Shown: in pieces, positions 45,956 through 54,483 of the stretch
Position numbering within the stretch: the stretch's first letter is position 1
How the letters are laid out: every line of letters begins with the position of its first letter
DNA from: Chitinophaga pinensis
GTDB taxonomy: Bacteria; Bacteroidota; Bacteroidia; NS11-12g; UBA955
Direction: 5' to 3'
Length of the DNA: 64,000 nt
NCBI GenBank assembly: GCA_945888525.1
Contig: CAMDAF010000003.1
Location: 62,001-126,000, forward strand
Made by a program: the position numbers and the translations under genes
The notes under the pieces: model-generated
Databases searched by the model: none
Told to the model about the DNA's origin: nothing
The model's input: only the letters and a program-made list of their open reading frames with translations

Positions 45956-45965
45956 AAATTAAATG

Positions 45966-45973
45966 CAAAAATA
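45966..45973 (-). promoter_or_regulatory. -7 element of the SDR-EamA-YicC-S41 run
   Basis: TATTTTTG on the minus strand, ending 10 bases before ATG 45955; the predicted leader is about 4-7 bases. Confidence 0.45.
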
Positions 45974-46029
45974 GGTAAATCTTTTTGGGGGCTAGAGGCA
46001 AATTTATTGTATTATCGTGGAGAGAAAAC

Positions 46030-46956
46030 ATGAATCCGGAATTGTATATCCTTGGATCTAGCAGCGCTACCCCAACAAGAGAGCGCCACCCGAGTGCACA
46101 AATATTAAAAATTGAAAGTGAGAAAATCCTAATAGATTGTGGGGAAGGCACACAATCTCAAATGATAAAATTTGGCATAAGGCATACGGGCATAAACACC
46201 ATTTGCATAAGCCATTTACACGGTGACCACTATTTTGGATTGATTGGATTAATTTCAACCATGAGTTTAATGGGAAGAGCCCAAAGTCTAACTTTAATTG
46301 GTCCTCCAGGACTCAAACAAATTATAGAACTCCAAATAGAACAAGGTGGCATGTCTCTAAGATTTGAATTGATTTTCATAGACACAAGAATGGATACGTC
46401 TGAAAAAATTTACGAATCTGATGTTTTCGAAATCAAGACATTTCCATTAAAACACCGAATTCATTGCACTGGATTTGTTATTACGGAAAAGAAAAAAGAA
46501 CGCAATTTGAATATTGAATGTGCTAAAGAATTTAACGTCCCTATAAGTGCATATAAAGAAATTAAATTAGGCGCAAATTTTACCAATGAAAACGGCCAAA
46601 TCATCGGCAATGAGATATTAACGTTTGACCCTCCTGCACCCAAAACATTCGCATACTGCTCCGACACAATTTTCGATCCCAGTATTGTAGAATTTATTAA
46701 AGATTGCACTTTGCTGTACCACGAAGCTACTTATATGAAAAACATGGAAGACCGGGCAGAATTATACTTTCATAGTACGGCCGAACAAGCGGCTAAAATA
46801 GCTAAGCTTGCAAATGCAGGACATTTAGTCATTGGTCATTTTTCTTCCCGCTACGAGCACCTTGGACCTCTGTTGGAAGAGGCTAAATCGGTTTTTTCTA
46901 AAACGTCTTTGGCAATTGAGGGCGAAAAGCACAATGTCAAAATCCACAACAATTAA
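46030..46956 (+). CDS. rnz: Ribonuclease Z
   Basis: Metallo-beta-lactamase-fold tRNA 3' endonuclease of 308 residues. LGSSSATPTRERHPSAQIL opens the fold and HLHGDHYFGL is the main zinc motif. PLKHRIHCTGFVI contributes another His, AYCSDTIFDPSIV the bridging Asp, and IGHFSSRYEH the C-terminal His. It removes 3' trailers from tRNA precursors. The ATG at 46030 is chosen over an upstream in-frame start at 45985, which would add atypical residues. No TAnnTTTG box is evident directly upstream. Confidence 0.93.
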   Translation: MNPELYILGSSSATPTRERHPSAQILKIESEKILIDCGEGTQSQMIKFGIRHTGINTICISHLHGDHYFGLIGLISTMSLMGRAQSLTLIGPPGLKQIIELQIEQGGMSLRFELIFIDTRMDTSEKIYESDVFEIKTFPLKHRIHCTGFVITEKKKERNLNIECAKEFNVPISAYKEIKLGANFTNENGQIIGNEILTFDPPAPKTFAYCSDTIFDPSIVEFIKDCTLLYHEATYMKNMEDRAELYFHSTAEQAAKIAKLANAGHLVIGHFSSRYEHLGPLLEEAKSVFSKTSLAIEGEKHNVKIHNN

Positions 46957-46997
46957 ATTCAAATAAGAGTCTCTTTGGCGCTTGGCTAAAATAGTAG

Positions 46998-47005
46998 TAA
47001 TTTTG
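46998..47005 (+). promoter_or_regulatory. -7 element upstream of DUF6913-like/dapA
   Basis: TAATTTTG fits TAnnTTTG and lies 17 bases before the TTG start at 47023. Confidence 0.45.
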
Positions 47006-47022
47006 ACTTTTCTTTTAAAACC

Positions 47023-47541
47023 TTGAAACCTGCAGCACTCATCAAAAAATCTAAGCAGTTAAAAATTGCAAGAAGCGTTATGCCTTATGAACAGGTACAA
47101 AGCGTGCTGTTAATTTGGGATGCCAGCCAAAGCAGAACTGACATCGAAGAATTAAAAATATTTGGTCATGAGCTGCGTAAAAGTGGCAAAAACATCACTT
47201 TCTTAAGTTTTCATCCCATCAAAAAACTAAGTGCAGATATGCAACCTAATGAGCTGCATAAACTTTGTTGCAAATCAGATTTTAATTTTTTCGGGGTGCC
47301 TAAAAGCAAAAATTTAAAAGACCTGTTAAACCAACCATTCGATCTTTTTATAAATGCTTGTCTTACTGAAAATAATTTTTTAAAGACCATTGCAACCTTC
47401 ACAAAATCAAAATTTAGAATCGGTCCATATCTCGACCAAAAGGATACAAATTTTTACGAATTATTGATTAAACCCAATGGGGCAAACCCTTGCGAAAACT
47501 ACCTGATTGAAACAGGTCGTTACTTGCGTAAAATTATATAA
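47023..47541 (+). CDS. DUF6913-like conserved hypothetical
   Basis: A 172-residue soluble protein with a basic N-terminus and a segment VLLIWDASQSRTDIEELKIF that resembles a Rossmann-like strand-helix. Further on are ITFLSFHPIKK, SDFNFFGVPK and FDLFINACLTENN. It resembles the DUF6913 proteins of Bacteroidota that precede dapA; function unknown. TTG at 47023 is the only plausible start after the promoter. dapA follows after 6 bases, so they are cotranscribed. Confidence 0.7.
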   Translation: MKPAALIKKSKQLKIARSVMPYEQVQSVLLIWDASQSRTDIEELKIFGHELRKSGKNITFLSFHPIKKLSADMQPNELHKLCCKSDFNFFGVPKSKNLKDLLNQPFDLFINACLTENNFLKTIATFTKSKFRIGPYLDQKDTNFYELLIKPNGANPCENYLIETGRYLRKII

Positions 47542-47547
47542 TAAAAC

Positions 47548-48432
47548 ATGGCACATTCAATTTCACAACAATTCAAAGGCACCGGCGTTGCACTTGTAAC
47601 TCCATTCAATACCGACTACAGCATTAACTTTGAAGCTTTAAAGAAACTTGTCAGACATCAGATAGATGGAGGCACCAATTACTTGGTTATTTTAGGAACA
47701 ACGGGCGAAAGCACCACGGTAAACAAGGCTGAAAAACAGGCAATCTTAGATTGTATTAGAACTGAAAACAATGGAAAATTACCTTTGGTACTTGGCGTTG
47801 GAGGAAACAATACTTTAGAAGTTGCTGAAACACTTAAAAATCAAGATTTCGATGGAATATCTGCGGTACTAAGTGTTAGTCCGTATTACAACAAACCAAA
47901 TCAAAAAGGCATAGTGCAACACTACAAATACCTTGCAGATGCTTCTCCTTTGCCTATTATACTTTATAATGTGCCAGGTAGAACTGGCAGCAATGTTGGT
48001 GTTGAAGCAACCTTAGAATTGGCAGAGCATCAAAATATTTTAGGCACCAAAGAAGCCAGTGGAAATTTTTCACAGTGCATGGAAATCATCAAACACAAAC
48101 CAGCTAATTTTTCTGTTATCAGTGGTGATGATGCTTTTACCCTTCCTTTTATCTCAATGGGTATGGATGGAGTTATCAGTGTAATTGCAAATGCCTATCC
48201 TAAAGAATTTAGCACCTTAATTCAATTGGCTTTGGAAAGTAAATTTGAAGCTGCACGTGAATTGCACTACAAATTACTTGATTCAATGAATGTGATTTTT
48301 GCTGATGGTAGCCCAGGTGGGATAAAAGTGATTCTTAAAGCGCTAAATATTTGCGATACCACTGTGCGCATGCCTTTGCATGATGTGAGCGACAGCGTGC
48401 GTCAGCAATTGCTGAATGCGATGTTGAAATAA
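47548..48432 (+). CDS. dapA: 4-hydroxy-tetrahydrodipicolinate synthase
   Basis: Condenses pyruvate with aspartate semialdehyde in the lysine/diaminopimelate pathway. GTGVALVTPFN and LGTTGES (pyruvate-binding Thr pair) are at the N-terminal side, ILYNVPGRTGS contains the catalytic Tyr, and GTKEASG the Schiff-base Lys. Length 294 is typical. The strong terminator at 48456-48487 follows. Confidence 0.95.
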   Translation: MAHSISQQFKGTGVALVTPFNTDYSINFEALKKLVRHQIDGGTNYLVILGTTGESTTVNKAEKQAILDCIRTENNGKLPLVLGVGGNNTLEVAETLKNQDFDGISAVLSVSPYYNKPNQKGIVQHYKYLADASPLPIILYNVPGRTGSNVGVEATLELAEHQNILGTKEASGNFSQCMEIIKHKPANFSVISGDDAFTLPFISMGMDGVISVIANAYPKEFSTLIQLALESKFEAARELHYKLLDSMNVIFADGSPGGIKVILKALNICDTTVRMPLHDVSDSVRQQLLNAMLK

Positions 48433-48455
48433 GCTTTTAAAAAAACTCTTTACAT

Positions 48456-48487
48456 AAAAAATGCCCAGACTGGTCTGGGCATTTTTT
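48456..48487. terminator. Bidirectional intrinsic terminator
   Basis: ATGCCCAGAC (48461-48470) pairs with GTCTGGGCAT (48473-48482) around TG, flanked by A and T tracts. It ends dapA on the plus strand and the small ORF at 48491 on the minus strand. Confidence 0.92.
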
Positions 48488-48490
48488 GTA

Positions 48491-48583
48491 TCATATATTT
48501 ATTTTACCAAAAATTGTAAATACATACGCGCCTAAAATTCCACAAACCAGCGCTAATAGGGCGTTTAAAACTGTTTTTTTCAT
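48491..48583 (-). CDS. 30-residue membrane micro-protein
   Basis: ATG at 48583 to TGA at 48491 encodes 30 residues: a short basic start MKKTVLNALL, a single hydrophobic helix ALVCGILGAYVFTIFG and a KINI tail. It begins 4 bases after the stop of the DUF1573 gene and ends 4 bases before a terminator stem, so it fits neatly inside that transcript. It is far shorter than typical gene callers accept. Function unknown; a membrane or assembly subunit is conceivable. Confidence 0.55.
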   Translation of the reverse strand: MKKTVLNALLALVCGILGAYVFTIFGKINI

Positions 48584-48587
48584 GAAT

Positions 48588-49679
48588 CTATGTGGTGATA
48601 TCTATTACTATTTTTATTCTAATTTCAGGATTGTTGGGGTCGTTGGTATACACCGTAATATACTTTGTATGCGAAGCAATAGATTGGTTTACGGTGTCAA
48701 TGGTTAGTACCAACTGTAAGCTTTCGCCGGCTTCTAAAATCTGTTTTGCAATTTTATAAGTAATACATGAGCAATTTGGTAAAATAGAATGCAATTTTAA
48801 TGGCGATTTACCTGTGTTGCTGATGTTAATGGTGTATGAAAACTTTTCTCCCGCTGTATGCTTTCCCAAATCAATTAGGCCCCTCGGGTCCATTTTAACT
48901 GCAGGTGCATTCTTCAATTCCTTTTTGCTCAACTTAGAAAAATCCTCTTTTAAATTGGCATGAACATGAAGGATCTTTGTTGATCCATTTGGATCGTCTG
49001 TTATCAAACCAAACCGTCTTCTTATTTCTCCGTAAGGACCCAATTTACTTGCATCCACGGTAATTGTAATAACAATCGAATCGTTCGGATCAATTATACT
49101 ATCGCCAATATTTACAGAAATATATTCGGGGGTTTCAACCTCGTAAATGCGAATTGGGTAGCCCATATAGTTAAAGGCTTTGTATTTAAATACCCGCTTT
49201 TCTGTGTTTAATAAAGTATTCAACTCCGCCATGGTGGTCGTAAAGGCTAAATTGGAATACGTTGTTGAATAATCACTCGGTCTGTTGGCCAAATTTGCTT
49301 CTGGTATAACATAACCGGTAATCATCAAGCTTTGAAACAAATCGGTGTTGTTGTTAAAATACACAAAAACATTTTTATGAAATTCACCCCCTCTTCCACG
49401 TGTACCATATATGGCTTTAACATATCCTGTATCACCTGGTTGAATGGTATCTTTTACATATTCAGGTGTGGTACAACCACAACTGGTTTCAACTTTAGAA
49501 ATCCAAATGGGTTTATTGCTGATGTTTCTAAAACTAAAAACAGCAATTGCATTTTCACTTTCTTCTTTTACATTGCCAAATTCATAGAGAAGTTTTTTAA
49601 ACTTAACCGTCGTATTAATCTGCGCAATTAACATAGACTGCAAACCCATTAAAAGCAAAACAAGGCCAATTTTTCTCAT
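48588..49679 (-). CDS. DUF1573 domain protein, exported
   Basis: Exported protein of 363 residues with signal peptide ([17 protein letters not shown]). An N-terminal DUF1573 immunoglobulin-like domain includes [20 protein letters not shown] and [12 protein letters not shown]; a second such domain at the C-terminus includes [20 protein letters not shown] and [12 protein letters not shown]. The paired CxC motifs may bind metal or form disulfides. The family's molecular role is not known. I use ATG 49679; ATG 49703 would add an odd prefix before the signal peptide. Confidence 0.85.
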   Translation of the reverse strand: MRKIGLVLLLMGLQSMLIAQINTTVKFKKLLYEFGNVKEESENAIAVFSFRNISNKPIWISKVETSCGCTTPEYVKDTIQPGDTGYVKAIYGTRGRGGEFHKNVFVYFNNNTDLFQSLMITGYVIPEANLANRPSDYSTTYSNLAFTTTMAELNTLLNTEKRVFKYKAFNYMGYPIRIYEVETPEYISVNIGDSIIDPNDSIVITITVDASKLGPYGEIRRRFGLITDDPNGSTKILHVHANLKEDFSKLSKKELKNAPAVKMDPRGLIDLGKHTAGEKFSYTINISNTGKSPLKLHSILPNCSCITYKIAKQILEAGESLQLVLTIDTVNQSIASHTKYITVYTNDPNNPEIRIKIVIDITT

Positions 49680-49757
49680 ATTTATTATTCCTTCAAATTT
49701 CATACAAATTTTAACCTTAAGAGCAATAATTTTTTCAAAAGGTTGCTTATTCCTGAA

Positions 49758-49765
49758 TATCTTTG
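49758..49765 (+). promoter_or_regulatory. -7 element of ruvB, near-leaderless
   Basis: TATCTTTG fits TAnnTTTG and ends 7 bases before ATG 49773, so the mRNA should start within a few bases of the start codon. Confidence 0.5.
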
Positions 49766-49772
49766 CAAAACA

Positions 49773-50798
49773 ATGCTGAATAAAAACCTCGATGCGGATG
49801 CTGACAAATTAAGTCAAACTGACAGAGACATAGAAAAAGTGTTGCGCCCTGCTCAATTCGATGACTTTGCAGGACAAGACAAAATCTTGGACAATTTAAA
49901 AGTCTTTGTAAGAGCAGCTGTCCAACGTGGAGAAGCGCTCGACCATGTTTTGTTGCACGGACCTCCTGGCCTTGGCAAAACCACCTTGGCAAACATTATT
50001 GCCAACGAATTGCAAAGCAACATTAAAATCACCAGTGGACCGGTACTCGAAAAACCAGGTGATTTGGCTGGTTTGCTCACCAACTTAGAGGAAGGCGATG
50101 TCTTGTTTATTGATGAAATACACCGCTTAAGTCCGGTAGTTGAAGAGTATTTATATTCAGCTATGGAAGACTATAAGATTGACATCGTATTAGACAGTGG
50201 TCCAAGCGCTCGATCGGTTCAAATTAGTTTGGCTCCATTTACCCTAGTAGGTGCCACCACGCGTTCAGGATTATTAACCTCTCCACTGCGCGCAAGGTTT
50301 GGAATTACAAACAGACTAGAGTATTACAACACCGACCTTTTAGCGAAAATAGTTACCCGTTCTGCGGGCATTGTTAAAGTTCCAATTGCAAATGAAGCGG
50401 CTTACGAAATTGCAAGACGAAGCAGAGGAACCCCAAGGATTGCAAATGCTTTGTTAAGAAGAACCCGCGATTTCGCTCAAATCAAAGGCAATGGCGAAAT
50501 TACTATAGAAATAGCCAAATATGCCTTAGAAGCTCTAAATGTTGATGCCAATGGGCTTGACGAAATGGATAACCGCATTTTAAGCACGATAATCGACAAA
50601 TTCAAAGGTGGGCCAGTTGGAATCAGTACCATTGCAACAGCAGTAGGTGAAGAAGCTGGAACTATAGAAGAAGTGTATGAACCTTTCTTAATTCAAGAGG
50701 GGTACTTAATGAGGACGGCTAGAGGAAGAGAAGCTACAGAATTAGCCTTCAAACATCTTGGTAGACTTCCTTTCAGCAAAGGACACGAATTGTTCTAA
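49773..50798 (+). CDS. ruvB: Holliday junction DNA helicase RuvB
   Basis: AAA+ motor of branch migration, 341 residues. [19 protein letters not shown] is the N-terminal motif, [18 protein letters not shown] the Walker [20 protein letters not shown] the Walker B, and [18 protein letters not shown] sensor 1 and the Arg finger. The winged-helix end ([16 protein letters not shown]) contacts DNA. The start is ATG 49773; an upstream in-frame ATG-like extension to 49743 would include the promoter. Its stop overlaps the convergent nucleosidase gene by 4 bases. No ruvA or ruvC is adjacent. Confidence 0.97.
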   Translation: MLNKNLDADADKLSQTDRDIEKVLRPAQFDDFAGQDKILDNLKVFVRAAVQRGEALDHVLLHGPPGLGKTTLANIIANELQSNIKITSGPVLEKPGDLAGLLTNLEEGDVLFIDEIHRLSPVVEEYLYSAMEDYKIDIVLDSGPSARSVQISLAPFTLVGATTRSGLLTSPLRARFGITNRLEYYNTDLLAKIVTRSAGIVKVPIANEAAYEIARRSRGTPRIANALLRRTRDFAQIKGNGEITIEIAKYALEALNVDANGLDEMDNRILSTIIDKFKGGPVGISTIATAVGEEAGTIEEVYEPFLIQEGYLMRTARGREATELAFKHLGRLPFSKGHELF

Positions 50799-51346
50799 AA
50801 GTACTGAGATTTAAATTTCTCAAAAGAAATTCTACAATTCTCAACCCAATGGCTGTGGTCTCCATCATCTGAAACCCATTTGTAGGCTGAAAATTTTACA
50901 CCAAACTTTCTACAAGCCTTTGCCATGGCATAGCATTCCATATCAAATACAGAATTTGATTTTATACCCTGTAAATATTCCTTCGAATATTTCTCAGCTT
51001 GCTTTTGGTCGTAAAAATAATCCGTTGAAAAACATGAAAAAGTCGAAACACCATCAATTTCAATAAACGGTTCTGCGGGTTCAAATGGCGATAGTCCATA
51101 ACCGCAAATTGGTCTGGCATCAATATCCTGATAAACCTTTCCTATTTTTAATATCTCGCCATACTGGTGGTTCAATGATCCGCATGAACCAATATTGATT
51201 ATCTCGGTAAATCCTTTTTGAATACACTCAAAAACACCCATGGCAGCATTCACTTTTCCTACCCCACAAATTACCACAGGAATGCCATTTACAGCTTCAG
51301 CATGGTTTAATTCTTCTCCAACTGCAACCAGAAATACTTTACTCAT
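50795..51346 (-). CDS. Short nucleoside phosphorylase/nucleosidase family protein
   Basis: MTA/SAH nucleosidase-like protein of 183 residues, shorter than MtnN (about 230). [20 protein letters not shown] and [12 protein letters not shown] match the PNP/UDP core, and KWVSDDGD contains the Asp equivalent to the catalytic one. N-terminal strands appear trimmed. It overlaps apt by 8 bases. If it yields adenine from MTA or SAH, apt would recycle it to AMP, so the pair makes a coherent salvage step; futalosine hydrolase is another option. Confidence 0.8.
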   Translation of the reverse strand: MSKVFLVAVGEELNHAEAVNGIPVVICGVGKVNAAMGVFECIQKGFTEIINIGSCGSLNHQYGEILKIGKVYQDIDARPICGYGLSPFEPAEPFIEIDGVSTFSCFSTDYFYDQKQAEKYSKEYLQGIKSNSVFDMECYAMAKACRKFGVKFSAYKWVSDDGDHSHWVENCRISFEKFKSQYF

Positions 51347-51824
51347 ACTCGATAATGCTTTTAACTGAGGTGTCTGAATTTAAAAATTTCAAGTTGATTA
51401 GCACCAATTTATCTGTTACGGTATATCCAGCATTCGAGGCCAATTGCTCTGCTGCATTCATGGTTCCGCCTGTGGCTAAAACATCATCTACAATAACTGC
51501 GTTTCCTTGGCCAGGTTTGATTTCCAAGGTATCAGTACCGTATTCTAATTGATAGTCTAAAGCTATTTTAGGTGGTGGTAATTTTCCTTTTTTTCGGCAT
51601 AAAACCAAGCCGCCACCATAGTGCATTGATAAGGCCGAGGCAAAAATAAATCCTCTAGATTCAATGCCAATCCAATAATCTGGAATCGCTACCTTTTCAC
51701 CCATCAAAATTATTGCTTCTTTAAAATGCTTTGATTTTAATAAGTGGCTAATGTCTTTAAAATTTACACCTGGAATTGGGAAATCTGCGACATCAACTAT
51801 TTCATTTTTTATGTTCTCTAGCAT
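51339..51824 (-). CDS. apt: Adenine phosphoribosyltransferase
   Basis: Purine salvage enzyme converting adenine and PRPP to AMP. A 161-residue type I PRTase: FPIPGVNFKDISHLL is the adenine-binding hood, GIESRGFIFASAL follows, and VIVDDVLATGGTM is the PRPP motif. Its ATG immediately follows the waaA stop and it overlaps the nucleosidase gene, so all are on one transcript. Confidence 0.95.
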   Translation of the reverse strand: MLENIKNEIVDVADFPIPGVNFKDISHLLKSKHFKEAIILMGEKVAIPDYWIGIESRGFIFASALSMHYGGGLVLCRKKGKLPPPKIALDYQLEYGTDTLEIKPGQGNAVIVDDVLATGGTMNAAEQLASNAGYTVTDKLVLINLKFLNSDTSVKSIIEYE

Positions 51825-53060
51825 TTAATTAATATCTATATTTTCAATTGCCTTTAAAACCATCTCAGTTGCTCCTGAATTTTCGTTTATAAAGCTTTTG
51901 CAAGCCATTGTATATGACTGAGCTTCCCTGCTTTCTATAAAGTATAAAAGTGCATTTTCAAAATCAGCTAAGTCGCGCACTTGTTTGGCCACCCCAGCGG
52001 CTAATGCCATTGCAGCTTCCGGGTATTTCTCGGTATTCGGACCAAATACAACAGGAACTCCATAAGCCAATGCTTCTAAAATATTATGCAAACCCTTGCC
52101 AAAAGCACCGCCGATAAATGCCATATCTGCATACAAATAAGCTGAAGCCAAATGACCAATGGTATTCAACACCATTACATTGGATTCTGCCATTTCATTT
52201 TCCGTGTACAACTGGGGATGGTAATCATAAAATCTATTTACAATATCAGCTATATGTCCGTCTGATACATCATGAGGAACAATTAAAAACTTGTATTTAT
52301 GATTGTGATTCTTTTGGTAAAACGCATGAATTATGCGTTCTTCTTCTGGCCAGCTGCTCCCTAAAATAATCAACTGCCTATCCCCTTTGAACTGTCCAAT
52401 TTTTTGATTGGTCTGAGCCATACTTGACAGCTGTTTTACCCTGTCATATCGAGTATCTCCCGATAAAAATACATTATTCAAACCTTTAGCCTTCAGCAAT
52501 TCTAAGGTGTTTTTGTCTTGAACAAATATGCCTGAATATTGAGGAAGTAGTCTAAATAAAAACTTACCTAAGTTCGAAAATAGAAATTGTTTTTTCCGAA
52601 AAACAGCTGATATTAAAAACACAGGAATCTTCTGTTTAAAAAGGGCTTTCAAATAAAAATACCAGATTTCGTATTTAACAAAAATAGCCACATCAGCCTG
52701 TAAATAATTAATTGTTTTTTTAGCAGCCCTAGGACTATCTAAAGGCAAATACATGACAAGATCAGCCAATGGATAATTTTGCCTTTGTTGGTATCCTGAA
52801 GGCGAAAAAAAAGTAAGCACTATGCTGTTGTTAGCATTCTTGCTTTTTAATGCTTCCATCAAAGGTCTTGCTTGTTCAAATTCGCCCAAACTGGCACAGT
52901 GAAACCAAAATCTTAGGCCATTTTTTTCTAGAGGTACGCTCGGAATACTTTGTAATTGCGCCTCTAAAAATTGTTTGGTTTTCCCTTTCTTTATGAAAGT
53001 ATTTACCACTGGAATTAAGCATTTAAGAATAGACAATATGAAACGGTAAACAAAAGACAT
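51825..53060 (-). CDS. waaA: 3-deoxy-D-manno-octulosonic acid transferase
   Basis: Inner-membrane Kdo transferase of lipid A assembly, 411 residues (GT30). An N-terminal membrane segment precedes FWFHCASLGEFEQARPLMEA and VLTFFSPSGYQ. The C-terminal half has IILGSSWPEEE, DMAFIGGAFGKGLHNILEAL and VVFGPNTEKYPEA, which bind CMP-Kdo. Its presence means the organism builds Kdo-containing lipopolysaccharide. Confidence 0.95.
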   Translation of the reverse strand: MSFVYRFILSILKCLIPVVNTFIKKGKTKQFLEAQLQSIPSVPLEKNGLRFWFHCASLGEFEQARPLMEALKSKNANNSIVLTFFSPSGYQQRQNYPLADLVMYLPLDSPRAAKKTINYLQADVAIFVKYEIWYFYLKALFKQKIPVFLISAVFRKKQFLFSNLGKFLFRLLPQYSGIFVQDKNTLELLKAKGLNNVFLSGDTRYDRVKQLSSMAQTNQKIGQFKGDRQLIILGSSWPEEERIIHAFYQKNHNHKYKFLIVPHDVSDGHIADIVNRFYDYHPQLYTENEMAESNVMVLNTIGHLASAYLYADMAFIGGAFGKGLHNILEALAYGVPVVFGPNTEKYPEAAMALAAGVAKQVRDLADFENALLYFIESREAQSYTMACKSFINENSGATEMVLKAIENIDIN

Positions 53061-53062
53061 AT

Positions 53063-53854
53063 TTATTCGAAGAACCGCTCCTCTTCACCTTTTTTATTTC
53101 CTGCTTGTCTTCCTGAAAGAGAAATCATAATGCCAATCTTAAGTCCTAAAAGCATGTCGTTGCGCAATTCTGTATCTGCTTTTCGGGTATCATAGTTATA
53201 AGACCGTCTGTTTTTTGTGAACCCATTTAACAATTCCATACCAGCATAAAAGTTCATTCTGCCTTTTGGATCTATGCGCTGATAACCAACAAATCCGCGA
53301 AGCATTAAACCATTGGTTAAACGGTCGTAACCTTTATAATAATTGTTTTCTAATTGAGGCAACACTGTTCTTTGGAAGGTGAATTTAAGCTTGTGTTGCA
53401 TAAACCCTAAACCTCCTGTTATTAAAAGCCCAGAATTGCGCTCAAAACTTCCCAATGGAATTATTTTACCAAAATCAATATGCCAATTATAGCCCCTTTC
53501 ATACATCCTAACATCTGCATAGGTTCCTGTATTGTCAATCAACAATCCCCCATTGCCAATCATAGAATCTAAAATACCACTTTCTTTTACCTGCCCTGAA
53601 AATATTGTATTTACACCCCCTTGCACTTGAAAGTTTTTTCCAAATTTATATGCCAGCGTAAAACCAACTGAATTACTTCCACCAAATCGTTTGCTTAAGA
53701 GCCCTATTGGTGCTTGCCTTCCGTAATTCATGCACAAAAGCACAGTGTTTCGGTAATTAGAATGTTTCGATGAGGCAACTGAAGCTGTATCTGCAGAAAA
53801 TACCCACATTGGGCAAAAAAATAAACAAATGATTACGGCTCTAAAATTGTACAC
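53063..53854 (-). CDS. Putative outer-membrane beta-barrel protein
   Basis: About 263 residues with a signal peptide (VIICLFFCPMWVFSADT) and alternating beta strands such as SVGFTLAYKFGKNFQVQGG, NSGLLITGGLGFMQHKLKF and LMLRGFVGYQRI, consistent with an 8- to 12-strand barrel. It has no known function; genes like this often accompany waaA in Bacteroidota. The start is uncertain. GTG 53854 fits a -7 box at 53859-53866 and leaderless initiation, whereas a TTG at 53887 lies upstream of that box. Confidence 0.7.
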   Translation of the reverse strand: MYNFRAVIICLFFCPMWVFSADTASVASSKHSNYRNTVLLCMNYGRQAPIGLLSKRFGGSNSVGFTLAYKFGKNFQVQGGVNTIFSGQVKESGILDSMIGNGGLLIDNTGTYADVRMYERGYNWHIDFGKIIPLGSFERNSGLLITGGLGFMQHKLKFTFQRTVLPQLENNYYKGYDRLTNGLMLRGFVGYQRIDPKGRMNFYAGMELLNGFTKNRRSYNYDTRKADTELRNDMLLGLKIGIMISLSGRQAGNKKGEEERFFE

Positions 53855-53858
53855 ATTG

Positions 53859-53866
53859 CAAATATA
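53859..53866 (-). promoter_or_regulatory. -7 element of the barrel/waaA/apt operon
   Basis: TATATTTG on the minus strand, only 4 bases before GTG 53854, so transcription would start at or near the start codon. Confidence 0.45.
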
Positions 53867-53903
53867 CAAAAAAACAATCTCAGTCAATAAGCCCTATTAA
53901 GAA

Positions 53904-54329
53904 CTAAGCCAATTGACCGTTTACATAAACAGAATAGCTAACATTTGAACCGTATTCTAAAGCTTTAGAAACAGAACAGTACTTTGTAAATGAAAGCTCT
54001 GCGGCGCGCTTTGCTTTGTCTAGATCAACTGTTCCTTGGATCAAAAACTTTACTTCGATGTCTTTATATACTGAATGGTCTTCAACCTTTATGCTGTCAC
54101 TTTCTACCTCAACTTGAAAATCTTGAATATCTTGTCTTTGTTTTTTCAAAATAGAAATAATATCAATGGCGCTGCAACCACCTATTGAAACCAATAACAA
54201 TTGCATTGGACGCATACCTTTGTGTTGCCCTCCAATACTTTCTGATCCATCCATCAATAACGTATTGTTGGTGTCATTTGTGGCCTCCATTAAAAAGTCG
54301 TCGTTAATGCGTTTAATGTTTATTTTCAT
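53904..54329 (-). CDS. OsmC family peroxiredoxin-like protein
   Basis: A 141-residue cytoplasmic protein of the OsmC/Ohr superfamily. The N-terminal beta layer is followed by GGCSAIDIISILKKQR and FTKYCSVSKALEYG, each with a conserved Cys forming the thiol pair that reduces organic hydroperoxides. Motif spacing places it with the YhfA-like OsmC branch rather than Ohr. It is monocistronic in appearance; a weak near-consensus box precedes it. Confidence 0.9.
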   Translation of the reverse strand: MKINIKRINDDFLMEATNDTNNTLLMDGSESIGGQHKGMRPMQLLLVSIGGCSAIDIISILKKQRQDIQDFQVEVESDSIKVEDHSVYKDIEVKFLIQGTVDLDKAKRAAELSFTKYCSVSKALEYGSNVSYSVYVNGQLA

Positions 54330-54444
54330 AAGCTATTGTAATGATTCAAAATAAGTTTAAAATCTCCATTTTCAAGTGTAAAATATCACAAATAAAAACA
54401 TTATACCAAGATTACCTATTCTAAGATAAAGTTGGGTAACTCCT

Positions 54445-54467
54445 CATGGGGTGGAAAACACCCCATG
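54445..54467 (-). terminator. Hairpin after the ABC exporter gene
   Basis: CATGGGGTG (54445-54453) pairs with CACCCCATG (54459-54467) around a 5-base loop. On the minus strand it lies 17 bases after the exporter stop but has no T-tract, so it may stabilise the 3' end rather than terminate. Confidence 0.5.
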
Positions 54468-54483
54468 AACAATTATCTAATTA

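Noticed and set aside
48486-48707. Plus-strand ORF of 73 residues after dapA
   Set aside because: It lies across a terminator, a better minus-strand micro-ORF and the end of the DUF1573 gene, and its composition looks like antisense translation.
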